A stretch of DNA of 64,000 nt from Helopsaltes ochotensis (Eukaryota; Chordata; Aves; Passeriformes; Locustellidae). Location: the NCBI GenBank assembly GCA_013400155.1, contig VXBM01000098.1, forward strand, positions 1,008,299-1,072,298, given 5' to 3'. This document shows, one piece after another, positions 14,349 to 29,700 of the stretch. The position numbers and the translations under genes were made by a program. The number at the start of each line of letters is the position of its first letter. Positions within the stretch are counted from its first letter, which is position 1. A model generated the notes under the pieces. It did no database searches. It saw nothing but the letters and a program-made list of their open reading frames with translations, and was not told the origin of the DNA.

Positions 14349-17300
14349 CCATCTTTAACACTGACATATTAATTTAATGCAGGGGAAAATATGTTGGTGC
14401 AAGTCCCACAAATATACAGAGTAACAATAAAACATTCTTACTCTCATCATAATTTTGGTTCATAAAATAATTTAAAAAGCTCAGCAACATAAATACACTG
14501 ACGTAATGATAAATTCTAAATAACTGTCTATAAAAATCCTCTGTCCTAATGTACTATTCGATATACAGACTGAACATAATTGTGTGAAATTCAGCAAAGC
14601 AAGGTTCAATAGAATTCTGAGGTTTATTGATAATACCTTACTCATTTAAGCCAAAGTGCAGTAGCAAATATTTCAATAAATTCAAATTTGCTATCAGTGG
14701 TGCTACAGTACCTTTATGAAACTGTACAGTAACTTCAGTGGAGATAATCACTGTTACAGGTTAATGCACACAGTGCAGTATGTGAGTGAGCAGCATTTGT
14801 TCTGGCATTGTTTCAATATGTAAGAGATGTTGCAGGTATGGATTTTGCATCAAGATGTTGGCCTTGGCTCAACCACTATAAGGGAATTTCACACTATCCA
14901 GATTCAGGAGTATAAATTATTCTTTCAGAATTAAATGCTTGTGTACCCTTGGGCTCAAATTAATTCTTCAAGGGTCTCACCTTGACTATGAGATGAGCAT
15001 TTTGCGACAATGTAAGGCGTAACAGTGGAACTCGACAGGAAGCAAGGTGAATTATTCTCCTTCCCTGGAATTTCTGAAGCAGACCCCTCCCTTCCCTGTC
15101 CCACTTCCTGCACTGGCAATGGAAGCATTTGGCAGGCAGTCTTTTTTGGCAGGGATGTTTTGTCATTTTCTAGGGCTGCTGATGAAGTGATGTATTTTCT
15201 GTCAAGGGAAATTAAGAGGCATATTCCCCAGCCTGATAGGAAGAGAGGGCTTGAATGATTTCCTGAGAAGCTTCTGTATGCAGCGTGCAAGATTTCTAAT
15301 TTTTATTTTGACAGCGGAAGCATCTCCCTACTAAAATTAATCACTGCATCGCTGCAATCCTAATTTTATTATATCCATAAGAGTGTGCACACACATGCAT
15401 ACTTGTACCACGGGCAAGGCTGGGACTATGCTTAGACCCAAAAGGCAAAGCCAGATGATATATTTTAAAATAGTACAGAGAGACCTCAAAACTGCATACC
15501 AGCACTCCTAATGTCTTTTAGACATGAAACTTTTTACAGTTAATGATGTTTATCCTACCTGGCAATGGTTGCTAGGCAGTAGCAGCTGTAGAGAGAGGCA
15601 AACAGTCATTTGCAATTTACCCCCTAATTTCTTCACAACAAATAAAGGCCACGTTTTATTTCTGGGTCTAGTACTACTTAGAGGCATGTTATTTGTCTGT
15701 CTCAGCAATACTATCTGTAAGAAACAATACCAACATGCCACAATGGGGTATTTGTGAGCTAGTACAATCAAATTTAGGCAGTATTAGGTTCAGTCCTCAA
15801 GTGGAAGGTACTTCGTACCCAGTACATATTATTTTAGTGAACTTTAAAAAGCTGAATGGATTCCTCTTCTCCCACATTCCAGTCAGAAGACTGGTTTTTG
15901 GCAGGCATTTAATGCTGGTAAGAGCAGATGGCAGAACAGCAAGTGACCCATTTTTTTGTCACCTATTCTATCCTACATAAAACTCAGACCTTAAGATTCT
16001 GGGAACAGCACATTCCTAACATCTATATGGAAGCAAACCTTTTAAACTGAAACCATACTTCATAGTCTCCAACTGCTAAGCCCCAGGGAGAGATGCAGTT
16101 TGGAGACTGGCCTTTTGGAAGGCAAGAGAGTGAAAATGAAGGCTCCAATACCATGAAACGCTCTGCCTGGGATGGGGTGCACACTCATTTCAGAACCTTT
16201 ATAAAAAATAGCCATCATCATTTGACGGGTGTCCTTTAATTTCTACTAAAATCTGCTGGAGACTCTTCACTGACATTATGTCTGCTTGGGGACCTGCTGG
16301 ATTTAATTCAGTTCAGGGGTTTTATGGTACAGCAGAACAGAACATGTTAATGAAAACTCTTGTACAACACTTTGCAGATGATATTTCAACATATAGTGGA
16401 CCAAAGTAAAACGCAGCATAATACAGCCACGTAGGCTTGTCACTTCTGAAACGTGAAATTGTTCCAAGTGTTACGCTCCCTAAACATTAAAAAAAGTTCC
16501 ATTTCCTGACATCAAGCAAAAATCTACAGGACTGAAAAATCTCATTATTTTTGGCTTTTACAGTCTATGTTTTAGAGCCTACAATAAGGTAAAAGACTTT
16601 TTTAAAGAAGAAAAACAGCAGACATTGATGGAGGCTGAGTCATCTTTAACCTTTCATCCCAAATTCTCTTTCTACTTCAATGTTTTGATACATATAAATG
16701 GGGAAAAGGGGGAAAAAAGAAAATTAAGGAAATGATAACTATTAAAATTAAAAAGTCAGTCATCTTTAATTCTCATGTTACTTTTACATTTCTCATTTTT
16801 CAAAAAGTAGGTCTGACTTTTGATCCTTTGTACCAGAAATCTCTGTCACAGATGAGAAAAATCAAAGAGAAGAACGTGGTGTGGTTTTACAGCCACTGTG
16901 GCTGCACCTGACTTGATTTTGCAGGGAGTAATGAAAGAAAAACCTCCTACTTCTAGTTTTTGAAGTTTAAACAAAGTAACTTAAGCCTCAATTTCTCAAG
17001 ACCTACTAAGACTCTCAGAGTCTAAAGAAACTAGACAGAAGCTGTATTTTTAACTAGGAACTTGCACCAAGTATTTAGGGATTTTTCAAGGTCAAAAAAA
17101 CCAAAAATACACACAAACCACCACAAGGTTAATTTCTCTATTTTTATTTATATTTGTCTGAAATAAATTACCTTTTCTAGACAATTTCATAAGACAGCAG
17201 TAGGCAAAGATAAAAAGTGAACACTTACTGGACAGATTAAATGCTGCTTTATGAATTCTGAAAACAATCAAGTGGAGATCAAAGAGAACTCATTTGATAT

Positions 17301-18822
17301 ACTATCCACTAAAAACAAAAACAACAGAATAACATAAAAACACCTAAGTCATATTTTCAGCTGATATAGCTCAAACTATTTAATGTTAAGTGAAGAAACC
17401 TCTGAACTTACTCTCCTTTAAAAAAAATAGTAACACAGTTCTCTGCTGTGTAAACCCTTCAGTGCTCTCCCAACATGTATGCTGCAGGTAAGTCATGCCC
17501 TCAGAAGACAGAAGAATCAGAGACATTATTTTCCATTATCAATTAATCAGGGTGGGGAAATATCCAGGGAATTATTTTCTGGATATTCAGCTTGTCACCT
17601 ACTTTTCCTCTTCCATTTCTAATACTTTCTCTTTACTTTTTTCACCTCTCCCAACATGTTCTTCCCCTAGTTTCCAGCTTGTCTGTTTCAATGCTATGCT
17701 TCTCTCCATTCCTGCATGACCTACCTAATTCTTTTCCTTACTCCACTGGGCCATTTGCAATCCTCCCCACTATCTGCCAGAAGGGGAGAGGGATTGGATA
17801 TTCTCAAGAGGCAGCATACCCAAGGATTAGCCAAAGCTCTGAGGTGGACCCGCATCAGCCTTCTAATGGAGTGAACTCCCTGGAGAAAGCTGAACAGCAG
17901 CAACAAAAGTCACTATTTATTATCACAAACAAGGGTAATTAACCTCCTAAACTGAGGAAAACTCAAATGACTAAGAAATAGGAAAAGGAAAAAGGATATA
18001 AGCAACCTTCCTCCTACACAAAGGGTCTCTGTAGAGGGGTCCCCAGCACCAGCCCAACAGTCAATCCTTCCCTGTCTTTGAGGGCAGCAAACTCTGTTCC
18101 CAAGGTCTGTGAAGTGTTTCTGAGAGCTGAGGAGCTGCTTTAGGCTCATCCCTGCTGTGTCTCAGCTCCCAGGCTTACAGCTTTTGGTTGTTTTCTCTCC
18201 TTGCTGCTACAAGGCACCAGGGCCTAGATCTCCAAACACACACAGGGGAATGTGCATCTCCCTCCTTCCTTGGGTAAGTCTACTCTGAAAAATCCTAAAT
18301 AAATTGGTTGGCAAATACTTCCCTTCTGGCAAACGCAAGAGATTGCAGCAACGTACTGGAGTTTTGGGGTTTGGGTTTTTTTGGTGGTTTTTGCCTCCTG
18401 GTATTTTTACAATTTATGCTACAATTTGGATTCTAGTCCCTTCACAGCACAACCTTTTTCTCTTCAAAGAAGCTGCTTTGCCCCACGTACATGAGAACAT
18501 TCTTTCCTTTCCGCTGTCCATCCTTTTTGCTCCATGCCAATGGTTTACCTAACCACAGGACTGATTTATTAACCTTTTCATTTCTGGCTGGCAGGGGCAA
18601 CTCCTGATTTGCACATTGCTTTTTGCTGGGCCCTAATGCCAGCATCCCAGTGAGCCAAGTGTGTTTTATTCCCTCCAGCACACATCCCATTGAGGTCAGA
18701 GTGCACTGGAGACCTTCTGAGGGCTAACCTGCCAAGCAGGCAATTTGGCAGCTTCTCCACTTTTCTCAGACTGGTTACAATTCCTTGCTTTTTCCCTACT
18801 TATCTCACTGGAACCTCATGCA

Positions 18823-18870
18823 TATTTATATCTATAGCTGTATCTACATCTATCTGTCTATATCTATCTT
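18823..18870 (+). repeat. Degenerate TATC microsatellite
   Basis: Imperfect repeats of TATC, such as TATCTATAGCTGTATCTACA followed by TCTATCTGTCTATATCTATC. Likely polymorphic. Confidence 0.7.
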
Positions 18871-21800
18871 AGCACCAAGAAGCACAAGCACTTACATCTC
18901 CTCCCATAAATATACGTAGTTCTGTTGCAAGCCAAGATGCTGTGACTAACCCCCAATAAATTGCTATTCACCAATAAATGAGCATCTTCTCAGGACACAC
19001 AAGCTCTCACAGCTCTGCCTTCTTGAGTTCCAGGTAATTCTCTTTGAACTTTCAAGATCTTTTTCCACTTACCTTCCTCAAGCGTAATTATTTCTCCAAA
19101 GAACATTTCAACTCCGTCTGTCCCACTTAAGAGGAACAACAACACAAAAAGAGAAATTCTCCTTTGAACCACCCTGAAACTTCCCTATGATGATACAAAA
19201 TGACCAAATAGGATCAGACGCCAAAGATTTCTCACTTTGACTCATGCCCACCTGCCTATCAAACAACCACTTGTAATTATCAAAATGGTTTGAGAGCTCT
19301 CATATTCATGTTTCTCCTTTAAACCAGCAAGATGACCTAGAGTTATTCTGCAGTTCTGGAGCTACGGTGAGATGTGGAGGCTGTGGTTTATCTATGTTAT
19401 TTTAACTCTATTTAGTTTGCTTCCTGCTACAAAGAAAAATCAAATTAACTGCAGCCAAAGAGATTACCTTGCACTACAGGAGTATTTTCCTTAAAGCAAT
19501 TCTTCACTACTCAGAATAATAGCATACCAAAATAGAGCCATAAACAAGAGTCTATATAATATTTGACAAATTACTTCATTGTTTGGTCCATTATAAGCAG
19601 TACAATAACATTTAAATACAGAATACCTATGAAAATGAGCAATAGGATGCAACAAAGTTCATGCAAACCTTGCATATTGCTATAAAATGATGCAGTTTGG
19701 GGATTTTAATCTTTTATAAAAATCAGAAGCTAATATAGCCAGGGCATCTTTCTAAATAGAAACCAATACCTGTATAGCTCTTGGGATTACCAATGAAGGA
19801 GAGAGAGACAAAAATTGGCCCAAATGGAGAAGAAAATATTTTAAGTTTCATATGCAGGCTGTAAAAAGGCAGAATAAGACAGTATGCTGCAGAAGCAGCA
19901 TACATCAACCAAAGGATGTAACTGCCTTAGAGGCAAACCAGTGCAAACCAAATAAAAACAATTAAATTTGAGTTGTAGATGTGTTTGGAAAATTAAGCAT
20001 GAAAAATTCCTAACATACCATGTCTTTGCAACCTTGATTTTGCTCCCTTGCTCATCTATCCCTCGCCCCAAGAGAGAAGTCTCTTGGAGTGAAAAATACC
20101 AGCATGGCATGGCAGAGCATCATCTAAGACAAGGGTATGTGCCGACCTAGAGATTAAATGGACAAGTTTAATACCTACTTTCTATGCTCTTAGGTCATTA
20201 TTTTGCCAGCTAAACATTAATCTTTCTTCATGTCGCCTCGGGTCTTTGTTAGTTCTTTAAAGAAGCAGTTACATTTGCTGGTTTTGCAAGGTTGTGTCTT
20301 CAAAGTTCAACACATCAATCAATCTTTATAAAGGTATGACTCAAACCCCACTTCCCAGAAGGTTATGAAGTTATTTTCCGGAGATCTCGGTAGGGTTTAC
20401 TTTTTCTTTCAAAAACAATTTGGGATTTGATTCATTATCTTCCTGCTGGGATTTCCAGCAAGGTCAAGGCCGTAGCTGCAATAGCACAAGTGTGGGCCAT
20501 GCATCAGCCCCTACCTTCACCATCCATGGCTGCATACAACCTTGCCCCAACTCTGCATCATATTCTTGCTGATGCTTCTGTGCCAATCAGGCCACGGGCT
20601 CCACACTGAGAAGTCACAATACCATTTGATTTAAGCAACAGAGACAGGCAGAGAGGAGGAGATTTGCCACAGCAGTTTTTACAGCTCTCCCTAAGAAGAT
20701 CTGCTGGTTGCACATGAACTCATCTCGGTGACATCTGGCAGCATTTATGACATATCCCCATCTCGTGTGGCTGACCGATACCATAAATTTCAGCCACCCT
20801 TGCCTTTGAGAAATGCTAATAATGAAAACTCATCAATGATTTGTACTGCTGACTAGATGAACGCCTTTCTGACTACTCAAAATTAATGGCAGATCTCAGG
20901 GTCTTAAAGAACAGCTGTCACAGAGAAATACACCTGCAAACAAACATGCAGTATGCCTTCAAGTGTGATTTGTTAGAAGATATAAAGTGCTAACTCTCAC
21001 AACAAACTGGACTGATTACAAGGAGAAGTTAAGACAGTCTTCTGCGTCATTTAAAGTGATAAAACCAGAGAAAAGGCAGTGCAGCATGCAAATGGGAAGC
21101 TTAAAAGCAATGACTTAGTCCCCCCTCCAACAGCAAGAGTGATTGGTAGTCACACAGGTTATACATTCATTTTCTCTTGTGTCTAGCTGTACAGACACTT
21201 TAGAACCAGCTGCTTTATCACAGACTTAAAAGCTAGCTGTAAGCCTCATAGAAATTTTCCTTTCACTATTGCTGTTGCCACTAGGTAAAGCTTAAAATGA
21301 CAGGTAACTAAATAAATGTAATAAACTTATCAGATCCATTTTCAAGAGCTTGCTTTGCAAAGGATTTTGAATGTGCAGGACAGAAAAGCAGCTCTGGGTA
21401 CAGAAAGACCACTGTTAGTTTCACGAGCAATACCATGTTTAGTACTGCTCTTGAGAGTCAGGATGGGGGTGAGAACAGATATTTCTTTCCAAGTATAATA
21501 AAATGGATTGATCAAGCACTTAAAGCTAAATGCTTTGTAAATGAGACCCACATAGACATGGAAATCTCAAAGACACACTCATGAAAAAGCCAACGTGGTA
21601 TCGAACCAACATCATTACTTGGGGCAGGGAGAAAACAGGGATGTGTTTTACATTGCAAGAACTTGGGGGTAGATTACATGTCCATAATTTTGTAATTCCC
21701 ATCTGTCAGATGCTTTCTAGAGCAATGTTTTTCTCCAACAAACTGCTTCACTGAGTCTGTGTAAGAGTCACGCTACTTCAACTGCACAAGTTTAAGTAAC

Positions 21801-23192
21801 CCAGGAAAACAGGGGAAAGCTAAAAAAACCCACATTTTTAAATTGCTTTTTACAGCAACTTGACAATGAGTTACAGCACATATGAGCCTTTAGGTACAAT
21901 CAGAATGGAAATTACGCTGCTCTACCTATTTAAATAAAACCCTGCAATATATGGATTTGCAATTACTTTACATGACTGGTACTATCAAAAAACTGAACTT
22001 AAAAGTAAAGGTCTCCTTATTTATTCCCTGATTTAAAAATAAAACTGGAGTTAGATTTGAATGTAGAGTGATTAATTTAAGGATTTAAAATACTGCTAAA
22101 GCTCTGTTTCAATTTTTTTTTCCATAGAGGACATACCAAGACTAGGACATGTAATGCTCAGCAGTAGTTTTAAAGAAATTTAAAAAAATTCCTGGGAAAT
22201 GTAGAATGTACATTCAAACTGATTCAGAGTACCTGCACTGCTGACAGCACTGCACAACACAAATATCAAAGCATCATTAATACCCAGTAGTACCTACAGT
22301 TAAGTATGGTAGGAAATAATAAATTCAATAAAGAAGAAATTAACCAAACAAAACCATGCCTTTAATTCTTTTTATGATTCACGGCATTTTAAACAATTAG
22401 AGATAACCATTAATTAAGCAAATGTTTTAAAAATGTGTCCCGAAGTTTGGCACCCATGAGAAGAGTGCTTTTTCATCTCTCTCTCACTCGCATCACTAAC
22501 ACTTTCATATTGAATTTTGGTTGTCAGACATGGCCGGATAGCTTGCCCTCCAACACTATTATTCCTGGCTTTGGTTCTGAAATATGTCCTACAGTAAACT
22601 GGACAACATCCTCTGCTTTCAGTCTTCTCTTGACATCTTCAATTCTATACCTGCAGCTCAATATTTTTCCTGAAAGCCACTTGTTTGTGTTTATTTTCAT
22701 ATTAAATCACACGAGATTGTATTTTATTGATTTCTGTCATGCAGGCATGTCTAATTTTTTTTTTTTTTGCTTGGGCTTTCTTGCTTTAGGCTCTCTAGAG
22801 GGATCAACAATTCTCTTTTGTAAGATGGAGCTTTCTGTATGTTGTGTTGCAGAGACAGATGGTAAAAAGGCCCTTCCCTTCCACTTTTTAAAAAAATACA
22901 TTTACATTACAGCAGTGAAGAGAGCTTTACAGGAAGATCTCACTGTGAACAAAACCCGAGGCATTTAGAAACATGTTTAGTAACTGTACTACCAGGTGCA
23001 CAGGCCAGAGAAATTAGTTCCTTTCTTCTCAAGTCAGTTAATTTTTAACTGAGAAACACAGTATTATTTTCACCATATTGAATCTGAAACATCATTAGCA
23101 GAAATATGATAAACTAATACTTAAAAAAAAAGACCCTTAAACAAAAACTGCCTCTTGGAGATTGTAAAAAATGCTAACCTTAAGGTTGGTTT

Positions 23193-23750
23193 TAGAATCC
23201 TGGAATGGCTTGGCTTGGGAAGGACCTTCAAATCCATCTTGTTCCAACCTCCCTGCCATGGGAGGGATGCCTTCCATTAGACCAGCTTGCTCCAAGCCCC
23301 ATACAACCTGGCCTTGAACACTTCCAGGGATGATGTGGCCACAGCTTCCCCAGGCAACCTGTGCCAGCGTCTCACCATCCTCACAGGGAAGAACTTTTTC
23401 CTAGGATCTAACCAAAACCTCCCCTCTGTCAATTTAAAGCCATTCCCCCTTGTCCTGTCGCTCCATGCCCTTGTAAAAAGTCCCTCTCCAGCTCTCTTGG
23501 AGCCCCTTTAGGTACTGGAAGGTGCCTAAGGTCTCCCCAGAGTCTTCTCTTCCCAGGCAGCTCCCTCAGTCTGTCTTCATGGGAGAGGCACTCTAGCACT
23601 CTGAGCATCTTCCCAACCTCCCTCTGGACTCTCTCCCACATGTCCACCTCCTGCCCACAGTGCTCTAGATGCAGTTGGTTTTCCAGACTGCAAGCACACA
23701 TTCCTGGGTCACACTGGTGTCATTGGCAAACGTGCCCCTTCTTGTTTGGG
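23193..23750 (-). mobile_element. CR1 LINE 3' fragment (about 0.55 kb)
   Basis: The plus strand carries the reverse complement of a CR1 3' end. Landmarks in order are a tail-like AGAATCCTGGAATGGCTTGG, TTCCAACCTCCCTGCCATGG, TGGCCTTGAACACTTCCAGG, CCCTTGTCCTGTCGCTCCAT, and AGTCCCTCTCCAGCTCTCTT, then ATCTTCCCAACCTCCCTCTG. These follow the order of the chicken CR1 consensus as I remember it. The open frames across it on both strands derive from the repeat's end region and are not host genes. The boundary on the right is approximate. Confidence 0.9.
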
Positions 23751-26700
23751 AGCACAAGGCTCAGCATAGCACTTCTGCTCTTTTACTCCTCTAGAGTAGC
23801 TAGAGAAACCATAGGCCATAAATTTATATTAAAAATGTGTGACAATTGTTACTAGATACAGAGGGAGAAATTATTCAGAAGCTTTCCTTTGTTGCAGATT
23901 GCATCAGATAAGAGTCACCTGTATCTCAATCCCATTTAGATAATGAATCACTCATTCGACGAATACAGCAATGCCAAACCAAACAGCTAAATTCTTACTG
24001 GGCTGCAAAATCTGCAATCTGTATTTCCCCATTCACTCTACCCGTGGTTCCAAAGAGAGGAAAAAACCTGAAATATCCTACTCAAAAGCTGCCTCATAAA
24101 GCACAAGAGAGGCATGGTAGAATTCTCCAGATTAGAGCATGAATAAAGTTTAGCAAACTTTAGTTTCACATGTACAGTTGTATCAGTAACACCATCTACA
24201 TACATCAGAAAAAACCACAACAGGCAGTACAGTAGGAGCCTGACAATTTTTGCTCCTCTCTATGCTATTTGTTCAAAATTAAGCAGGGTATTCTCACAAA
24301 AACTAGAGTTTGAGCTGGGCCACTGTATCATGTGATATGAAAGGATTCTACTTGAAGGACCTACTTAATCTAGCAGCATGTTCCTGACAAACCCAACAAG
24401 AACAAGCTGTTCTTCACAAAGCCCTTGGAAGGCAGTGAGACTGTCACTAACAGCTAATGATTAATGGAGTCCCCTGAAGGAAGGTAACAATAGAAAAAAA
24501 ATAAAAAAGAAACAGCAAAACCTCCAATCCTCCCCTCTGCTTTTCACTAAGCAGCATGAAAACAGAGACACAGGGTTGCAGCCTAAGGCATTCCCCAAGT
24601 CACCCAATAGTTAGAAACAGCTAAAAAGTGGCTCAGTCTCAATGTGCACCTAAACCTCCAGCTATATTGTCTAGGAATTCTTCTCAGAGGCATTCCTATC
24701 TCACAGATAGCTCTTATCCATACAAAATTTTTTTACTGATAAAACCACATGAATATTTTGATATTATGCAAATTTAGTAGGCAACTGAGCAGAGCCTTGA
24801 AAATCAGATTATCGAATAATCCAAGGAATTATTCTGTCAAATGGCTCACAAAGTAAGAGATGATGGACTCACACCTATCTAAATGCTTTTTTTCAGTTTC
24901 TGTGTTACTCATGTACAAGAGTACAGCACAATCAATGAAACCTGGCATTTGATTAAACTTGTTTCATTCTGAATGTATCAGAAGACCGATAAAGCTCAGA
25001 GAACTGTTTGGAAGCTCACAGGTTTCACTTGCTGCTAGGGAAAGATCAAAAAAGACCAGGTCTCATCAACATCGCCAGGAGGAAAGAAAGGAAAGGAGAA
25101 GAGACAGAGAGCAGCTGTACTTCTGCAGAATCATATGTACCAAGCCAAGAAAATTTTACTGCATGAATCTAGCACGCAAAGCAACAACAAACACAAATTA
25201 ATCCCCAAAATGGGCTTTTGCAAGGCTCTTAGACATGCATATTCAGTTTTGTGACAAAAAAAATTCCCACACTGATTTCATTTACCAACTAGAAATAATA
25301 TGAAATTCTCAATTTATATGCTGGAAGCAAATACGAAACATGCTGGAGGGTTTGCTGTTGTCTCTGATGCTCTAGTCCTGGTTAGCAACTATGAATTCAG
25401 AGAGACCATTTGGAATAAATACATTTCCCTGTAATCAAGCTTTCACTGAACTACATGATATGGTTAGCAGCGATGCTTTTCACACTTTACTCATTGGAAG
25501 GAATTATCCTGTTCATTTGTAGATAGATATACTGAGAAATATGCTAAAAATTTCTTTTAAAAATTTCAGCAGTCTCATGCTGCAGAAAGAAAAGCTGGGT
25601 GAAGCTTCTAAGGATCTACCACTTCAATCCCATCTGTAAGTAGTGGCAAGCTAGGGTTGATATGGGAGCACTACATATATAAAGCTGCAGGCTTGCAGAA
25701 TGCCCTGAACATCATATAATTAAAAATGGGAGCTGGAAACATGCATGTGACAAAAGATGCTTCCTGTGTGTGCACTTCCTGGCTGCTCTGGGTGACAAGA
25801 GTATGAATGTTAAAATTAACTATATCATAATTACAGTAATTTGTACTGAAAGAGGCTGAAGGCTATAATCACATGCTGGTATAATAGTGTTAAAGGGTTT
25901 ACACACAAATACCTGTTCTAAAACTTACTACTTTTTTTTTCTTTCAATATTTATGGGAAGATGTTATACCAAGGTTATTAAATTCCCAAGCTAGAAAGTA
26001 AAAATTAAGGTCTGTCCTTAATTTAGGATTCATACTTCAAAAACTATTTTCTAAATGCTTTTCTACATATAATTCTGCCAGAATACAAATCATGGCATTT
26101 GCTATTTCCAAGCACATCAATGTTGCAAACAATATTTATTTTCACCTGTGCCCTAATACACAATTTCCATTAAAAAAAAAAAAAGAAAAATGGTTTTTAG
26201 ACTTTATACATTCTTGGTGCATGGTGTTTGTCCTATGGTTCTCATATTAAATCTGTGAGTCCTATTATATTGTACCATTGTTTAATACCAAAACTACAGG
26301 ACTAAAAAATAAATAAATCTTGACTATTTGGAAAAAAAGACAAATCAAATTTGCTACTTCAAATCCAGACACTCAGAAACATCCTTCCAGTTCAGCCACA
26401 TCAACAAGCTTATTTCTTCACTGGATCAAATTTTCAAAGAAATAGACAAATCTTAAAATATTGTTAGAGACTATGCTTCCAAAGGGTCATAGGGCTCCAT
26501 GAAAGAACCTGAACTGAGAATCCATATCCAAATAAACCAAAGCTTTCTAAGATTATGAGAGAGCATTTCTAGCAAGATATGTACAACCATGTTCAGTATT
26601 ATATGCTACATCCTGCTCTCTCTAGCATGTAACCCCTGATTTTAAATTGCTTCTTGGTCTCAAGAGTTTCTAAACATCAATGTCAACAATGAATGAATTT

Positions 26701-29700
26701 CTGACTAGACTGGGACTTCAGTTACTGCAGGATCAAGACTTTGGCATAAGCATAGCAGGTTTCAGAACAAAATCATTTTCAACATCGTCCTAGGAAAGTT
26801 CTGTTATTTACAAATATACTACTCTATGCTGTTTAAAACTGAACACTAGAAGAATTCAAATATCCAGAATTTTGCATTCAATGTGAAAATACTACCTAAA
26901 GCTTACATACTAACTAAATATACAGTTACTAATGCCAGTGAAAGATCCAATGGTAAAAATCAGCAGTTTCAGGCCAACCAGCTCTGATGTAATGAACTTC
27001 TGACTTCTGCTGCCAAATTAGCTCCAAAGCTCCAGGAGCTCACTAGTTGCATGGCAACAGGCTTGCCAGCCCTGCAAGCCAAGTACCTGGATCACAGAAT
27101 ATTAACACAAATGTTGCATTCAACAAAACTCTACAGCTGCAGAGTTATAAACCAGAACTGGAGCAGTCAGACAGCCAAGATCCCAGCCCAAACACAGCCC
27201 CAAGTGCTCTGCACAAGTCTGCTGCCTTATTGCTCCACTCCTGGTTTAATGTCTGTTTGCATTCTTCATTGGAAGGGAGAATTCTGCATGTCTGATAAGA
27301 CATTTAAAAATAATTTGATCATTACAAAGGTAGGCAGAAATTGCCTAATTATCCTTGAGGTTATTGGTGGGGGGAAGAATAAAAATCCCCAAATTCACAT
27401 CAACCACGTTAAAATGTTGCATTTCTCTGTCAGTGATCTCTTCCAGAATCCAAGGATGTTCTCCTAAAATTAATGACTTCACCTCAAATTCATCCCCTCT
27501 CCATTATCTGTGCCAGCAGTTCATGTTGAAGATGTCCTCCACTTATTACTTATCAAGAGCACCAGATGTGTGGACCACTTAAAAGGGAAACAAGAGATCC
27601 TTCCCTGGCAGTCACCCAAAAGAGGAGTACAGAGTCAAAAGGAAAGGACAGTGAGATCAGTCAGTGGCGGCTCCATAAACAGTTCATGACTCTTCATTAA
27701 TCATTCCACAGCTGAACTACACCTGAACAATAAGTAGTAGCAGAAAAGTGTCTAAAATGAACTTAAACAATTAAAAAACTGGTGTCTGCTCTATTTTAAT
27801 AGCAAATATACATCATGTGTTGGGTGGTTGTGAGTATGGACAGATGAAATAGGTACTGCCGTCGCTGAGATGCAAACATTTATCTTTCTTCACTGAGATG
27901 CAAAATACTCTGGGTGAAAACCAGACAGGCTACTTTTTGAGTTTTGAAAAATCTGAAATATTTTGAGGTATTTTAAAATGTTATTTTAAAAAAGCTTGCA
28001 ACAAATGTTTTGATTTTAGCATATTTTCAAAAATATTCACTTAGTACTTCTGAAAAATCTCAGAAATATTTTCTGTTCTTTGAGTTTCATGCAATTTTTA
28101 CAGGTTATGACCCATAATTATTTTTAAACTATAAAGTCCCTTTGTGCCTTAGACCCTGAAAGACACAAATATATACTTATATACAGACCTCAATAAATCA
28201 AATACAAATATGACAGAAATGATTACACTCTGTTAAATAAGCTAGAAGTCAATAGCTTTGGCATTCCTGCAGAACAGGACACACCACGTGTATGTCCTCA
28301 CATCCATGAATGAATCTATAAATGCAAGCATGCCTTGTAGATTCTCCTTGGCAGTTCTCCAGGGATTTTCTAATATTTTAAGTCAAGAACCACTACTATT
28401 AGTAATAAAAATGCCTCTATGGAAGGTGCTTTCCTTAACAACATGTAGAGATTTTTATGCACGCAGAAACAGTTTTCAAGATGACTGACAGGGAACTCTG
28501 TAAGCAGAGCCTACAGTGAAAGCCCCACAAAACCTGGATGCAAGTGGGACTTAGGGATTCCCACATGAAGGAGGGACTTTGTAAACCTTGGATTTGGTTA
28601 GGAGAAAGACAGATAGGAACTGTTTCTCTGCTTCCCTTTGAAAGAGGGTAGAGACAGGAAAGTGTTAGAAGAGTGATAAAGTGTTAGGAGAGTGAGACTT
28701 CCCTTGCAGCAAGATGTAGTTTAGAAAGGAAAGTTTTCTGCAGAAACCAGCACTCTGGTACTATTCCAAAACCAGTAACTGGTAAGAAAAGATGAAGACA
28801 GTGAAAAAAACCCAGGAGAATCTAACTGTGGAAGTTCTCACTTCACTTCATTGAGAATGAAGAGTCCATTCACTCTCTTCTCTGACTAACAACAAATAAA
28901 GTAATCAGAGAGACTACTGAAACTGAAAGTCAAGTATGGTCTTAATTAAAAATCCAAAAGTAATAAAATGGTCATTAACAATCTAGCAGTGTAAGAAAGC
29001 TGGAGCTGGGCAAATGCCAGTCATGTAGGTCCCCCCCAAAATATGTTAAATGCTTGGTAGTTATCTGCCACTGGCTCAGTCTCACCCTGCTGCAGCTTCT
29101 TCAGTCTTTCCAAATTTGCATGTGACATATTTTAGAGATGCAGTTGTCAGCAGCCCCTTAATTACAGATATATAATTAGAAGAAACGTGCAGATATATAA
29201 TATATATGACATCTTGTAAGACCAGAAGATATTAGATAAGTTTCTGCTTTTGAAAGAGATACTTTTTTTTTTTAAAACCTTCCAATAAATCAGTTTGCCA
29301 AGACATCCCTTTGGGAATTCAGTGGCAGAAACATGAAATGCAAGATCAGCAAATTATTAAAATACTGATACAGTAACTCAGAGCTGAGCAACTAATGAAC
29401 TGTAAAGTTCACTTCTACAAGCAGGACACTCATATATTAAACATGCTCACAGTATTTTCACTGTTAGTTATAAATATTAATTTAGAATGGGAATTGTGAA
29501 CTGTGCAAAATAAAACTCAACTCTGATAGATTCTGATAAGATCCTTTTAAGGATCAAGTTTCTTCAGAATAATACATAGTGACTAAACACACAACTCTGC
29601 CAAGTTTGGTATTAAAATGCATTTTAGCATCATGGTGAATCCTAAATTAATTCAATGACAGATGAGCAGAAGCAGACAGATGAGTTTCGATTTACCAAAC

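Noticed and set aside
22435..22968. 177-codon plus-strand open frame, the longest outside KIF16B on that strand
   Set aside because: It runs through a poly-T tract, has no domain, splice or conservation cue, and its composition follows local AT richness.
23429..23701. 90-codon minus-strand frame with protein-like composition
   Set aside because: It lies wholly within the CR1 3' region; the composition comes from the repeat.
27051..27467. 138-codon plus-strand frame
   Set aside because: No recognisable domain; two overlapping frames of similar length here suggest simple absence of stops.
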